From contig NZ_FONA01000009.1 in the NCBI RefSeq assembly GCF_900112795.1, positions 62,001 through 126,000 of the forward strand: a DNA stretch of 64,000 nt, written 5' to 3'. The notes under the pieces were generated by a model that saw only the letters and a program-made list of their open reading frames with translations, was not told where the DNA came from and made no database searches. Numbering within the stretch: position 1 is the first letter of the stretch; each line of letters starts with the position of its first letter. Positions 44,902-54,258 of this stretch are shown here, one piece after another. The position numbers and the translations under genes were made by a program. This stretch comes from Thermophagus xiamenensis. GTDB taxonomy: Bacteria; Bacteroidota; Bacteroidia; Bacteroidales; Marinilabiliaceae.

Positions 44902-47043
44902 ATGCAAACAAAACACAATATTTTTCAAAGGTACTCATGGTTGCCACTGATCCTTGTAATCGTTGGGGCTGTCATGTTCATGACATCCTGTGATGACGAC
45001 GACGATCAAAACAGTGGCAATGTTGAACTGCTAAGCTATGGGCCAATGCCCGTGGCACGTGGTGCTGAACTTAGGTTTATCGGTATTAACCTGGACAAGG
45101 TGTCGGCCATTATTATTCCGAACAACATCGAAATTAACGCTTCGGAATTTACTTCACAGTCGGCGGAACTAATTACCCTTACAGTCCCGCAAACAGCCGA
45201 AGAAGGCCTGGTCGTATTGAAAACCCCTCCGGGCGACATTACCACCAAAACACCAATTGGCTATTCTGAGCCTATTTCTATCGAAACCTTTTCCCCCGAA
45301 ACCATTCGACCAGGCGAAGTCCTTACAATTACAGGGGATTACCTGAACTTGGTCAACGAAGTCATTTTCACCGACAGAGTCGTTGCCGATACCTCGTCCT
45401 TTGAAGCACAAAGCCGAAAGGAACTAAAAGTAATAGTACCCGATGAAGCGCGGACAGGCATCATTGGCGTTTCCAACGGGGCCGAAGATCCCGTCATCGT
45501 CTATACCGAAACGGAGTTAAACGTGACTCTACCTGTTCTGAACGATTTTTCTCCAAACCCTGTAAAGGCAGGAAATAACCTGACCATTTCGGGTACCAAC
45601 CTAGACCTTGTCGTTTCATTTAAATTGGGAAATATTAAAATCGATTCTGCCGAATTTGTCAGCCATAGCCCGGAGGAAATCGTTGTTACAATTCCTGACA
45701 ACGCCATGGACGGAAATATTGTTTTATTGCCTGCATCACAAGTAGAAGTGGTTTCGGAAACAGAGCTTCAAATGATGCTCCCGACTATTTCATCCATCAC
45801 GCCTACAACGCTCAAGAACGGTGAAATAATAACCGTCACCGGTGAAAACCTGGATCTTGTCTCTTCCGTCGTTTTTGAAGGCGGCTTTGAAGGAACCATT
45901 TTGGATGGTAGAACTGAGACAGAAATTTCGGTTACCACACCCGACGGGGCACTCTCAGGGGCTGTGGTGTTCAACACCCTGGCACAGAAATCCGTTACGG
46001 CCGATGAGCTTACATTCCTGGACCCTGTCCTCACCTCATTTAGTCCTTCTGAAATAAAACCCAACAATACACTTACCATTACCGGCGAAAACCTTGACTT
46101 GGTTGACAAAGTCATATTTAGCGGTGGTGTCGAAGGAGACATCATCAACCAAACCGAATCGGAAATAATGGTAACAGTGAAAGTGGGGGCCCAGACCGGT
46201 ATTTTAACTCTGGTAGCCATTAACGGAGTTGAGGTACCATCTACCGGTGCGGTTACTATTCTATCTAACCTTCCCGATGTTACCGGGTATTTGGAAAATA
46301 AAGGTACGCCTGGTGAAATTCTTACCATTCTTGGCTCCAACCTAGATCTGATAAAAGAATTGGTATTCCCGGGCGAAATCAAGGCAACGGCTTACGGTGA
46401 AAAAACCGATACCCGTGTTGAAGTCTATGTCCCCGAGCAAGTACTTACCGGAAATGGTCAGATCCGGGTTATTACTTACGAAGGTGAAGAAGGTCTGTTA
46501 CCGGTATTATTCTTTGGCGGTGTTGATCAGATTTTTAATCCCGATCTGGTATTTAACGATTTTGATGAAGAGGGACACAGTCTTGATTGGGATAACTGGA
46601 GTGGGGTGAGCACTCTTATGGACGATGAAAATGGCGTTTCCGGCAAATACCTGAAAGGCAACACTCAAATCGCCTCGGGAAGTTGGACATGGGTATGGGG
46701 TTGTAACCATAACGACGCCTTCCCGAAACCGGAAATCACTGCCGATAATTACCTCGTAAAAATTGATGTCAAAATTGAAGGAACCATTAGTGATGCCGCC
46801 AATAATTTCCAGTTGAAATTATCAGGAATGGATTCTAACTGGTTCAAACTTGGTCTTCAAAACGATGACACCACCTGGGGTACCGGAAACAGTTGGGTTA
46901 CCGTCACCTATAGTCTAAGTGAGCTGGGCATTAGTGGAAATATTACCAACAGTGGTGACTGGGGATTCATTGTTCAGCCATTCGACAATTTGGATTTCAC
47001 CAAAATCAGTCTGGATAATTTTAGGTTTGAACCTGCTCCATAG
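44902..47043 (+). CDS. TIG-repeat surface glycan-binding lipoprotein, long form
   Basis: 713 residues. Lipobox Cys30 in FMTSCDDDDDQN with a very acidic tail, so surface exposed. Six TIG/IPT repeats of about 80-85 residues follow, five carrying a recognisable GxNLDLV-type signature (GINLDKV, GDYLNLV, GTNLDLV, GENLDLV twice, GSNLDLI). The C-terminal domain (about 545-713) resembles that of the 423-residue neighbour (WDNWSGV, ENGVSGKYLKG, SWTWVWG). It likely acts as a long stalk holding a mannan-binding domain. It starts 25 bp after the short form. Confidence 0.87.
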   Translation: MQTKHNIFQRYSWLPLILVIVGAVMFMTSCDDDDDQNSGNVELLSYGPMPVARGAELRFIGINLDKVSAIIIPNNIEINASEFTSQSAELITLTVPQTAEEGLVVLKTPPGDITTKTPIGYSEPISIETFSPETIRPGEVLTITGDYLNLVNEVIFTDRVVADTSSFEAQSRKELKVIVPDEARTGIIGVSNGAEDPVIVYTETELNVTLPVLNDFSPNPVKAGNNLTISGTNLDLVVSFKLGNIKIDSAEFVSHSPEEIVVTIPDNAMDGNIVLLPASQVEVVSETELQMMLPTISSITPTTLKNGEIITVTGENLDLVSSVVFEGGFEGTILDGRTETEISVTTPDGALSGAVVFNTLAQKSVTADELTFLDPVLTSFSPSEIKPNNTLTITGENLDLVDKVIFSGGVEGDIINQTESEIMVTVKVGAQTGILTLVAINGVEVPSTGAVTILSNLPDVTGYLENKGTPGEILTILGSNLDLIKELVFPGEIKATAYGEKTDTRVEVYVPEQVLTGNGQIRVITYEGEEGLLPVLFFGGVDQIFNPDLVFNDFDEEGHSLDWDNWSGVSTLMDDENGVSGKYLKGNTQIASGSWTWVWGCNHNDAFPKPEITADNYLVKIDVKIEGTISDAANNFQLKLSGMDSNWFKLGLQNDDTTWGTGNSWVTVTYSLSELGISGNITNSGDWGFIVQPFDNLDFTKISLDNFRFEPAP

Positions 47044-47065
47044 CTTTGTGTTTCTTCAAAAATAG

Positions 47066-47095
47066 CAGGGGCCTTTCACGAGCCCCTGTTATTTC
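47066..47095 (+). terminator. hairpin between the surface binder and GH26 genes, weak terminator
   Basis: The stem CAGGGGC (47066-47072) / GCCCCTG (47082-47088) with a 9-nt loop is followed by TTATTT. The T-tract is interrupted, so it probably attenuates rather than stops transcription between the capture genes and the enzyme genes. Confidence 0.55.
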
Positions 47096-47124
47096 CTAAA
47101 TATTGTCCTACAATCTTTTAGAAT

Positions 47125-48498
47125 ATGTTAAAAATAGGTTGGATTCTTTGTTTACTTTTCTTTTTATCCGTAGGTTGTTCCCATGACGCCGGAGAAAAAC
47201 CAATTCCTCCTGTTTTGGAAAGTACTAATCCTGTTGACGGAGCTGAGGAGGTCCCTATAAATGCTGAGGTATCTGTCACATTTGATGAAGTGGTTCATAT
47301 AAATGAAAAGGTAGCCATCACAGTGAACGGGATTCCCGTATCGGCCAATGCTTCTTTCCGGAAAGTAATATTAAACACGGAACTGGAATATGGTACTCAT
47401 TATACGGTTATCGTTCCGCCAGGAGCTGTAATAAACACTTTGGATGTACCCTCAAAAAACGAAATAAGATTCTCTTTTACTACTCAAGCACCGGTTATTA
47501 TTAAAGAAAAGCTTGCTGTTTCCAATCCCTCTCCCGAAGCTCAAAACGTTTATAATTTCCTCAAGGAAATTTATGGTACATCCATTATTTCGGCCACCAT
47601 GGCCAATGTAAACTGGAACATTAATGAGGCGGAATGGGTACGGTTACACACAGGGAAATATCCCGCCATGGCCAACTTTGATTATATCCATTTACCCTAT
47701 TCACCTTCCAATTGGATTGATTACTCCAACACCCAGATAGTGGAAGAGTGGTGGCAAAACAAGGGGCTGGTAGGCGCCTGCTGGCACTGGTTAGTTCCGG
47801 TATCCCAAGGAGCTACGGAATACACCTACCGCCCCTCCGAAACATCTTTCCGCGCAGCCAATGCCACTGTTGAAGGAACATGGGAAAACGAGGTGCTAAA
47901 TGCCGACCTGAATAAAGTTGCCGGTTACCTAAAACTACTTTCTGACAAGAATATTCCTGTTATCTGGCGCCCTCTTCATGAAGCGGCTGGGAACATTTAT
48001 GAGTATAATGACGGTACTGCCTGGTTTTGGTGGGGATATGACGGCGCTGAGGCATTTAAAAAATTATGGATCTATATGTTTAATTACTTTGAAGCACAGG
48101 GTTTGAACAACCTCATCTGGGTATGGACAACACAAACCAACGATGAAGATTTCTATCCCGGTGATGACTATGTGGATATCATTGGCAGGGATATTTATGA
48201 TGTATCGGATGTCTCGGTTATCTCCGCACAATTTGAAACCATCCAGACGGATTATCCCGACAAAATCATCACGTTAAGTGAAATGGGCGGTGTTCCGCAC
48301 ATCTCTGACCAGTGGGCATCACTGGCCAAATGGTCTTGGTTCATGCCCTGGTACGATTATGAACGAACCAATAATCCCAATAGTGCAAATTTTAACGGGA
48401 CTGACCATGAATTCGCCGACATCGCATGGTGGCAAAATGCGTTCAATGATGATGCGGTAATTTCCAGAGATGAAATGCCTGACTTAAAACAACATTAA
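47125..48498 (+). CDS. GH26 endo-beta-mannanase, lipoprotein with Ig-like domain
   Basis: 457 residues. Lipobox Cys18 in LFFLSVGCSHDAGE. A Big_5-type Ig-like domain (about 27-122: STNPVDGAEEVPINAEVSV) precedes the GH26 barrel (about 128-455). The predicted acid/base is Glu286 in WRPLHEAAGN and the nucleophile Glu386 in ITLSEMGGV, both in the standard clan-A places. It hydrolyses beta-1,4-mannosidic bonds in mannan or galactomannan. The residues after Cys (S-H-D) are only weakly acidic, so surface exposure is likely but not certain. Confidence 0.9.
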   Translation: MLKIGWILCLLFFLSVGCSHDAGEKPIPPVLESTNPVDGAEEVPINAEVSVTFDEVVHINEKVAITVNGIPVSANASFRKVILNTELEYGTHYTVIVPPGAVINTLDVPSKNEIRFSFTTQAPVIIKEKLAVSNPSPEAQNVYNFLKEIYGTSIISATMANVNWNINEAEWVRLHTGKYPAMANFDYIHLPYSPSNWIDYSNTQIVEEWWQNKGLVGACWHWLVPVSQGATEYTYRPSETSFRAANATVEGTWENEVLNADLNKVAGYLKLLSDKNIPVIWRPLHEAAGNIYEYNDGTAWFWWGYDGAEAFKKLWIYMFNYFEAQGLNNLIWVWTTQTNDEDFYPGDDYVDIIGRDIYDVSDVSVISAQFETIQTDYPDKIITLSEMGGVPHISDQWASLAKWSWFMPWYDYERTNNPNSANFNGTDHEFADIAWWQNAFNDDAVISRDEMPDLKQH

Positions 48499-48991
48499 AG
48501 GGATAACATAACATTGGCGATACTTCATGGCCCGTAACATATACTTTTAGATTCGGTAATGAAACATATGAAAATTTTATATCTCATTGCCTGTAAAAAC
48601 AGGAAATTCTCATGGAACGAGCATGACTCCAAAAGGTTAATACAACAAGTACATTTGCTAATTAAATGCAGAAGCTGAAGTGCACAAGCAGAATGAAGAA
48701 GGTGAATTTTTCAATTCTATGACTTTGTAGGATAGTAGTTTTCTCATTCAACTGAGATTATGCCAGGCTTTTAGTCCTAGACACGAGCTCAGTCGATTGA
48801 AATTGAAGGGTGAATGTTAGACATAACAAGCTTTAGCCAACCACATAAGTTCATTTTATGCAAATAAAAAAGGAAAACACAACAAATACTATAATCAAAT
48901 GAAAAAATCGTACTTGGAACAATATTAAAAATTCCTGTATTTAGCGTATGGTAAGTTCTTAGTTTTCTTTTTTTCTAAATATTTCTGCAAT
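48499..48991. other. 493-bp intergenic region inside the mannan locus
   Basis: No gene. It contains a decayed interspersed element at 48611-48720 (left GGAACGAGCATGACTCC, then GCAGAAGCTGAAGTGCAC, a string also seen near 16600). The long gap suggests that the GH27 gene has its own promoter. Confidence 0.6.
48611..48720 (+). repeat. decayed interspersed hairpin element
   Basis: The left arm GGAACGAGCATGACT is retained and the right arm is lost. It is followed by GCAGAAGCTGAAGTGCAC, resembling the AGAAGTGCAC repeats on the minus strand near 16600-16620, so it belongs to the composite type. Confidence 0.6.
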
Positions 48992-50206
48992 ATGAATTCA
49001 AAAACAAGTTGCCTTGGAATCTTTATTTTTCTTTTCGGAATCCTAATTCAAGCTCAAAAATTTGAAAAGTTGGCACTTACCCCACCAATGGGATGGAATA
49101 GCTGGAACAAATTTGGCTGCGAGGTGAATGAAGAATTGATTCGCAGTATTGCGGATGCCATGGTGGAAAGCGGTATGAAAGACGCCGGCTATGAATATAT
49201 TGTGATAGACGACTGTTGGCAGGGTGGCCGTGACAGCCTCGGATTTATCTATCCCGATTCTGCCAAATTCCCTAACGGGATGAAAGCTCTTGCTGATTAT
49301 GTTCATAGTAAAGGACTGAAATTGGGCATCTACTCCGATGCCGGAACAAAAACATGCGCCGGATATCCGGGAAGCCGTGGATATGAGTACCAGGATGCGC
49401 TTCAGTATGCCCTATGGGGCATTGATTACTTAAAATATGACTGGTGTAACACGGAAAACATCAATCCCATCGGTGCTTATTCTACCATGAGAGACGCTCT
49501 CTACAAGGCAGGTCGTCCCATTCTTTTCAGCATGTGTGAATGGGGCACCAGCAAACCCTGGGAATGGGCCAAAGACATCGCCCACATGTGGCGAACAACG
49601 GGTGATATCTTTATTTGTTGGGATTGTAAACATGACCACGGCGGATGGTACTCCTGGGGAGTGATGAAAATTCTGGACATGCAGGAGGGACTACGTCAAT
49701 ACGCCGGACCAGGACATTGGAACGACCCAGATATGCTGGAAGTAGGCAACGGATTGTCGGTTAATGAAGATCGGGCACATTTTTCTATGTGGGCAATGTT
49801 GGCGGCACCGCTGATTGCCGGAAATGACCTGAGAAACATGTCGAAAGAGACCGTCGAAATTCTGACCAATCAGGAAGTTATTGCGGTTAACCAGGATTCT
49901 CTTGGGATACAGGGGTTCAAATACAATAGCATTGACAGCCTCGAAACCTGGTTCAAACCATTAAGCAACGGTGAGTGGGCTGTTTGTTTCCTAAACAGAA
50001 GGGATCAACCTGCTGTGATAAAATTTGACTGGAAAATAGAAAATGTAGTGGATGAAATCTTTGGTTTCGAAACAGCATTTAATGAAACAATCTATAACAT
50101 ACGCAATTTATGGGATAAAAAAAATATCGGTAACACCAAAAGAGTTTTCAAGGCTACAGTCCCATCGCACGATGTTATTATGCTACGACTCACTCCGCTG
50201 AAATAA
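48992..50206 (+). CDS. GH27 alpha-galactosidase
   Basis: 404 residues with a signal peptide cut near LIQAQ, so periplasmic or exported but not a lipoprotein. The catalytic barrel begins LALTPPMGWNSWNKFGC. The nucleophile is Asp150 in DYLKYDWCN, and the acid/base Asp lies in the HWNDPDMLEVGNG motif (about 242-254). The typical GH27 active-site motif VIDDCWQGGRD is present. A C-terminal beta domain closes the protein. It removes alpha-1,6-galactose branches from galactomanno-oligosaccharides so that the GH26 and later enzymes can act. Confidence 0.93.
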   Translation: MNSKTSCLGIFIFLFGILIQAQKFEKLALTPPMGWNSWNKFGCEVNEELIRSIADAMVESGMKDAGYEYIVIDDCWQGGRDSLGFIYPDSAKFPNGMKALADYVHSKGLKLGIYSDAGTKTCAGYPGSRGYEYQDALQYALWGIDYLKYDWCNTENINPIGAYSTMRDALYKAGRPILFSMCEWGTSKPWEWAKDIAHMWRTTGDIFICWDCKHDHGGWYSWGVMKILDMQEGLRQYAGPGHWNDPDMLEVGNGLSVNEDRAHFSMWAMLAAPLIAGNDLRNMSKETVEILTNQEVIAVNQDSLGIQGFKYNSIDSLETWFKPLSNGEWAVCFLNRRDQPAVIKFDWKIENVVDEIFGFETAFNETIYNIRNLWDKKNIGNTKRVFKATVPSHDVIMLRLTPLK

Positions 50207-50343
50207 AAGTTTATACCTTTAATTAAACAAGCCAGAAAAGCCAAATACCCACCTCATTTTTCCAAGCGCTTTCCTTACGAGATGACTTTAATAATTACAT
50301 TCCAATGACAAGGTTTTCTAGGAATTATAAACAAATAAATTCG

Positions 50344-50446
50344 ATGAAACGAGCATGACCAAGAAAATTTATCACAACAAGAACATATATAAACTGTAGG
50401 TCATGCGAGTTCCATCCAACCAATAACTTAGATAAATTTTATACGG
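50344..50446 (+). repeat. interspersed hairpin element, GACC/GGTC subtype
   Basis: 103 bp: starts ATGAAACGAGCATGACC, right arm GGTCATGCGAGTTCC, ends TTTTATACGG. The perfect inner stem is GCATGACC/GGTCATGC. It is joined directly to the next element. Confidence 0.9.
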
Positions 50447-50547
50447 ATGAAACGAGCATGGCGGCTTTAGTCACAAAAGAGCATGTATAAATTTTATTAA
50501 GCCATGCGAGTTCCATTAGACCAAAGAATTAATTAAATTATATACTA
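50447..50547 (+). repeat. interspersed hairpin element, GGC/GCC subtype, ending at a GH26 start codon
   Basis: 101 bp: starts ATGAAACGAGCATGGC, right arm GCCATGCGAGTTCC, ends TTATATACTA directly before ATG 50548. The inner stem is GCATGGC/GCCATGC. Confidence 0.9.
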
Positions 50548-51663
50548 ATGAAAAAAATTATCATTACACTATTGACCGTCAACTTAATGATCGCATGTGG
50601 TGCCGGTAAATCCTCAGATACCGAAAATAACTCTGCGAAAATCTTATTTAAACAATTGAAAGCAATTAAAAACAATGGGATCCTTTTCGGGCACCAGGAT
50701 GATCTGGCTTACGGCATTGGCTGGAAATATGAAGAAGGCCGGTCCGACACCTATGAAACGGCAGGTGACTATCCCGCTCTTTTGGGATGGGAGCTGGGAG
50801 GTATTGAACTTGGAAGAACAGTTAACCTGGACAGTGTTCCTTTCGAGACAATGCGTCGTTTGGCCCTGAAGGGATATCAACAGGGTGCCGTCATAACCTT
50901 TAGCTGGCATCCCTACAGCCCGCTCGACCCAACAAAAAATGCCTGGACAACCGATACCGAGGTTGTCAAACACATCCTTCCCGGAGGAACGCATCATGAT
51001 GTTTTTAAAAAATACCTGGACCGGGTAGCCCTATTCATGGCTTCCCTAAAAACCGAAAAAGGCGACCAGATTCCTTTCATTTTCCGTCCCTGGCACGAAA
51101 TGGATGGCGACTGGTTCTGGTGGGGAAGTTCATTGTGCTCACCGAAAGAATTTAAACAACTTTTCAGATTTACCATCGAATATTTGCGCAACCAAAAAGA
51201 AATCAATTTCCTTTCGGCATACTCACCCGATAACCGGTTCAATACCGAAGACGAATACCTGACCTGGTATCCCGGTAACGATGTGGTAGATATCATTGGT
51301 GTGGACAATTACGGTGATTTTCGTCCCGGCACCGAAAACATTGAAGCCGCACGTCACAAACTTGAAATTGTGGTCAACTATGCAGAAAAAACCGGTAAGG
51401 TGGCTGCCTTCACCGAAACCGGACTGGATAAAATGACAGACTACAAGTGGTTTACTCAAAAACTTGGAAAGTCAATTTTTAGTGGGAAAACAGCCGATAA
51501 AATTGCCTATGTCATGCTTTGGCGAAATGCCGACACCACCCACTTCTTCAGCACTTATCCCCACCACCCTTCTGCATCTGACTTCAAAACTTTTGTTAGT
51601 AATGAAAAAGTATGGCTGCTAAAGGACTGGAACCAATTTAAACAAAATAACAACCTTAATTAA
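50548..51663 (+). CDS. GH26 mannanase or mannobiohydrolase, lipoprotein
   Basis: 371 residues. Lipobox Cys17 in [13 protein letters not shown], without acidic residues after Cys, which predicts a periplasm-facing lipoprotein. The GH26 barrel starts near residue 30 ([15 protein letters not shown]). The acid/base is Glu184 in [14 protein letters not shown] and the nucleophile Glu290 in AAFTETGLD. It differs from the 47125 enzyme in lacking an Ig domain and in having GHQDD near the -1/-2 subsites, like enzymes that release mannobiose. Likely role: trimming imported oligosaccharides to mannobiose (inference). The start codon is at the edge of an interspersed element. Confidence 0.9.
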   Translation: MKKIIITLLTVNLMIACGAGKSSDTENNSAKILFKQLKAIKNNGILFGHQDDLAYGIGWKYEEGRSDTYETAGDYPALLGWELGGIELGRTVNLDSVPFETMRRLALKGYQQGAVITFSWHPYSPLDPTKNAWTTDTEVVKHILPGGTHHDVFKKYLDRVALFMASLKTEKGDQIPFIFRPWHEMDGDWFWWGSSLCSPKEFKQLFRFTIEYLRNQKEINFLSAYSPDNRFNTEDEYLTWYPGNDVVDIIGVDNYGDFRPGTENIEAARHKLEIVVNYAEKTGKVAAFTETGLDKMTDYKWFTQKLGKSIFSGKTADKIAYVMLWRNADTTHFFSTYPHHPSASDFKTFVSNEKVWLLKDWNQFKQNNNLN

Positions 51664-51808
51664 GCCCATAAAACCTGGCAAAAAACTAAAGCTTTTGACC
51701 CCCAGGCATTTCAGCAAGAATCACAGAAAAAAAATTGGGCACTCAGGATGTAATAAATCAAATTCCAACATCTTTCACCTTATAATCTATCCTTCTAAAA
51801 ATAATTGT

Positions 51809-53014
51809 ATGGCTGTGGAGAATAAACTGTTTAATGAACGATATAAGATCATTTCGCAGGAACATGAAAAACTTCTCGCCCGACCCAATGAACCCTTGTT
51901 TAGTATCAATGGTATTTACAACCGATATAAATATCCGGTACTGACCCGAGATCATATTCCCCTTCACTGGCGGTTTGATATGAACCCCGACACCAATCCT
52001 TTTTTTATGGAACGTATCGGATTCAATGCCACCTTCAATGCCGGGGCTATCAAATGGAAAGATAAATATTTGCTGGCGGTAAGAGTAGAAGGTAACGACC
52101 GGAAATCGTTTTTCGCTATAGCTGAAAGTCCCAACGGCATCGATCATTTCCGCTTTTGGGAGAGGCCGGTCACCTTACCTCAAAATGAAAATCCGGACAT
52201 CAATGTTTACGACATGCGTCTTACAAAGCACGACGATGGATTTATTTACGGCGTCTTTTGCACCGAAAGGAAAGACCCCAACGCACCTGAAGGCGACACG
52301 AGCAGTGCCGTGGCATCGGCAGGCATTGCCCGCACCCGTGATTTCATTACCTGGGAACGGCTGCCAGACCTCATCTCCACCAGTGGTCAGCAGCGCAACG
52401 TAGTATTGTTTCCTCACAAAATCGATGGCAAATACGCTTTCTTTACACGCCCGCAGGATGGATTTATTGATACCGGGAAAGGTGGTGGTATTGGCTTCGG
52501 GCTGGCCGACAATATTGAACATGCCGTGATTAAAAACGAAATCATTGTCGATCCCAAAAGATATCATACCATATATGAACTTAAAAACGGTTTGGGACCG
52601 GCACCAATCAAAACCAGCAAAGGATGGCTCCATCTGGCGCATGGAGTAAGATATACCGCCGCAGGGTTGCGATATACCCTCTATCTTTTTATGACCGATC
52701 TGGAAAAGCCATGGATCGTCACGCACAAACCAGCCGGACATTTTATGAGTCCCCTTAAAGAGGAACGCATAGGCGACGTTTCTAACGTTCTTTTTTCCAA
52801 CGGTTGGATTGCCGATGACGATGGAACGGTTTTCATCTATTATGCTTCGTCCGATACCAGATTACACGTAGCAACTTCTACCATCGATCAATTGGTTGAT
52901 TATTGCATCCACACTCCTCCGGACAAATTTTGCAGCGCTGGTTCAGTTGCAACAATAAACCAATTGATAAACAAAAACACACATTTCTTCAAAACCCAAA
53001 ACAAGCAAACATGA
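51809..53014 (+). CDS. GH130 beta-1,4-mannosylglucose phosphorylase
   Basis: 401 residues from the ATG at 51809 ([14 protein letters not shown]); an upstream in-frame extension to 51695 has non-protein-like sequence and was not used. The five-bladed beta-propeller family is shown by [20 protein letters not shown], the catalytic-Asp strand [33 protein letters not shown] and LHLAHGVR. The length and the [10 protein letters not shown] motif fit subfamily 1, which phosphorolyses mannosyl-beta-1,4-glucose to mannose-1-phosphate and glucose. No signal peptide: cytoplasmic. It overlaps the epimerase gene by 4 bp (ATGA). Confidence 0.9.
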   Translation: MAVENKLFNERYKIISQEHEKLLARPNEPLFSINGIYNRYKYPVLTRDHIPLHWRFDMNPDTNPFFMERIGFNATFNAGAIKWKDKYLLAVRVEGNDRKSFFAIAESPNGIDHFRFWERPVTLPQNENPDINVYDMRLTKHDDGFIYGVFCTERKDPNAPEGDTSSAVASAGIARTRDFITWERLPDLISTSGQQRNVVLFPHKIDGKYAFFTRPQDGFIDTGKGGGIGFGLADNIEHAVIKNEIIVDPKRYHTIYELKNGLGPAPIKTSKGWLHLAHGVRYTAAGLRYTLYLFMTDLEKPWIVTHKPAGHFMSPLKEERIGDVSNVLFSNGWIADDDGTVFIYYASSDTRLHVATSTIDQLVDYCIHTPPDKFCSAGSVATINQLINKNTHFFKTQNKQT

Positions 53015-54246
53015 TGGTAGAAAAAGAGCAATTGATCAACGAATTTGACAAGGAATTAAAAAATATTCTTCATTTCTGGCAAACCCGCACCATTGACCAT
53101 CAGTATGGCGGCTTTGCAGGCCAGATCGATGCCAAAGGAAAAATGGTGGCCAAGGCAGACAAAAGCCTGGTACTGAATACCCGTATTTTATGGACTTTCT
53201 CTGCTGCTTATAATTTCCTCGGAAATAGACATTACCTCGACCTGGCTCATCGCGCCTTCGATTACCTCATTCACCATTTCCTGGACAAGAAGCATGGAGG
53301 CCTTTTCTGGGCTGTCGATTACAAAGGCAATGTAATTAACCCCCGGAAACAGATTTATGGTCAAGGGTTTGGTATCTATGCTTTTTCTGAATATTATAAA
53401 GCTTCGGGTAAACATGAAAGTCTGGATATGGCCATCCAATTGTTTCATTTAATTGAGAAACACAGTTTTGACCCACAATACGGGGGATACCTGGAAGCCC
53501 TCTCTCGAGAATGGAAAACATTGAAGGACATGAGGTTGAGCGACAAAGACGCCAACTTACCCAAAAGTATGAATACCCATCTCCATCTCCTGGAACCTTA
53601 TTCAAATCTTTTGGGAATATGGCCGGACAATAATTTAAAAAATAAGTTGACAGCTCTGCTACGCATATTCCTTGAAAAGATATTGGACAAACAGTCGTAC
53701 CATTTCAATCTCTTTTTCAGCAACGACTGGACAGTACAGTCAGGCATTGTTTCTTTCGGACACGACATCGAAGGCGCATGGCTGATTAATGAAGCAGCAA
53801 TTTTGACAGGGAACAAGGCACTGATAAACGAAGCTAAAAAGGAAACATTGAAGATGGTGAATGCTGTAATTAAAGATGGTATGGCACCCGATTATTCCCT
53901 CTATTATGAACATGACTTTAAAAAGAACCAATGGCTCAAAGAACGTCATTGGTGGGTGCAGGCCGAAGCCCTTGTAGGACTGTTGGATGCTTTTGAACAC
54001 TCAGGTATTGCAGACTATTTTGACCTATTTCTGAAAGTATGGGAATATATCAAACGATATGTAATTGATTACAAACATGGTGAATGGCATGAGTTAATCA
54101 ACGATAATGGCAACCCCCTACCCTCGGAATTAAAAGCAGGTTTTTGGAAATGCCCCTATCATAACACCAGAGCACTATTAGAGAGCATGAAACGGATAAG
54201 AAATATTGATGCGTCGTATCCAATAGTCGCCAATCAAAGCAAATAA
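53011..54246 (+). CDS. AGE-family cellobiose/mannobiose 2-epimerase
   Basis: 412 residues from ATG 53011 ([16 protein letters not shown]), an (alpha/alpha)6 barrel. Family motifs: [19 protein letters not shown] at the start, [60 protein letters not shown] (His of the catalytic pair), [17 protein letters not shown] and [15 protein letters not shown]. It epimerises mannobiose to mannosylglucose, feeding the GH130 enzyme encoded just upstream; the ATGA overlap implies translational coupling. N-acylglucosamine epimerase activity is the family alternative but the context argues against it. Confidence 0.9.
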   Translation: MMVEKEQLINEFDKELKNILHFWQTRTIDHQYGGFAGQIDAKGKMVAKADKSLVLNTRILWTFSAAYNFLGNRHYLDLAHRAFDYLIHHFLDKKHGGLFWAVDYKGNVINPRKQIYGQGFGIYAFSEYYKASGKHESLDMAIQLFHLIEKHSFDPQYGGYLEALSREWKTLKDMRLSDKDANLPKSMNTHLHLLEPYSNLLGIWPDNNLKNKLTALLRIFLEKILDKQSYHFNLFFSNDWTVQSGIVSFGHDIEGAWLINEAAILTGNKALINEAKKETLKMVNAVIKDGMAPDYSLYYEHDFKKNQWLKERHWWVQAEALVGLLDAFEHSGIADYFDLFLKVWEYIKRYVIDYKHGEWHELINDNGNPLPSELKAGFWKCPYHNTRALLESMKRIRNIDASYPIVANQSK

Positions 54247-54258
54247 TATTTAAAATTT

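Larger units (their letters stand above)
50207..50547. other. 341-bp intergenic region, mostly two tandem interspersed elements
   Basis: 50344-50446 and 50447-50547 are head-to-tail hairpin elements; the first 137 bp hold nothing recognisable. Confidence 0.7.

Noticed and set aside
45768-46382. 204-codon minus-strand frame
   Set aside because: Antisense shadow of the TIG-repeat protein; its length is explained by the repeated codon pattern of that gene.
51695-51808. N-terminal extension of the GH130 enzyme
   Set aside because: The translation ([13 protein letters not shown]...) is not family-like; ATG 51809 gives the usual length and a cytoplasmic protein.
52175-52741. 188-codon minus-strand frame
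   Set aside because: Antisense shadow of the GH130 gene, which has full family motifs.
52903-53010. N-terminal extension of the epimerase
   Set aside because: It overlaps the GH130 3' end out of frame; ATG 53011 gives the classic ATGA junction and normal length.
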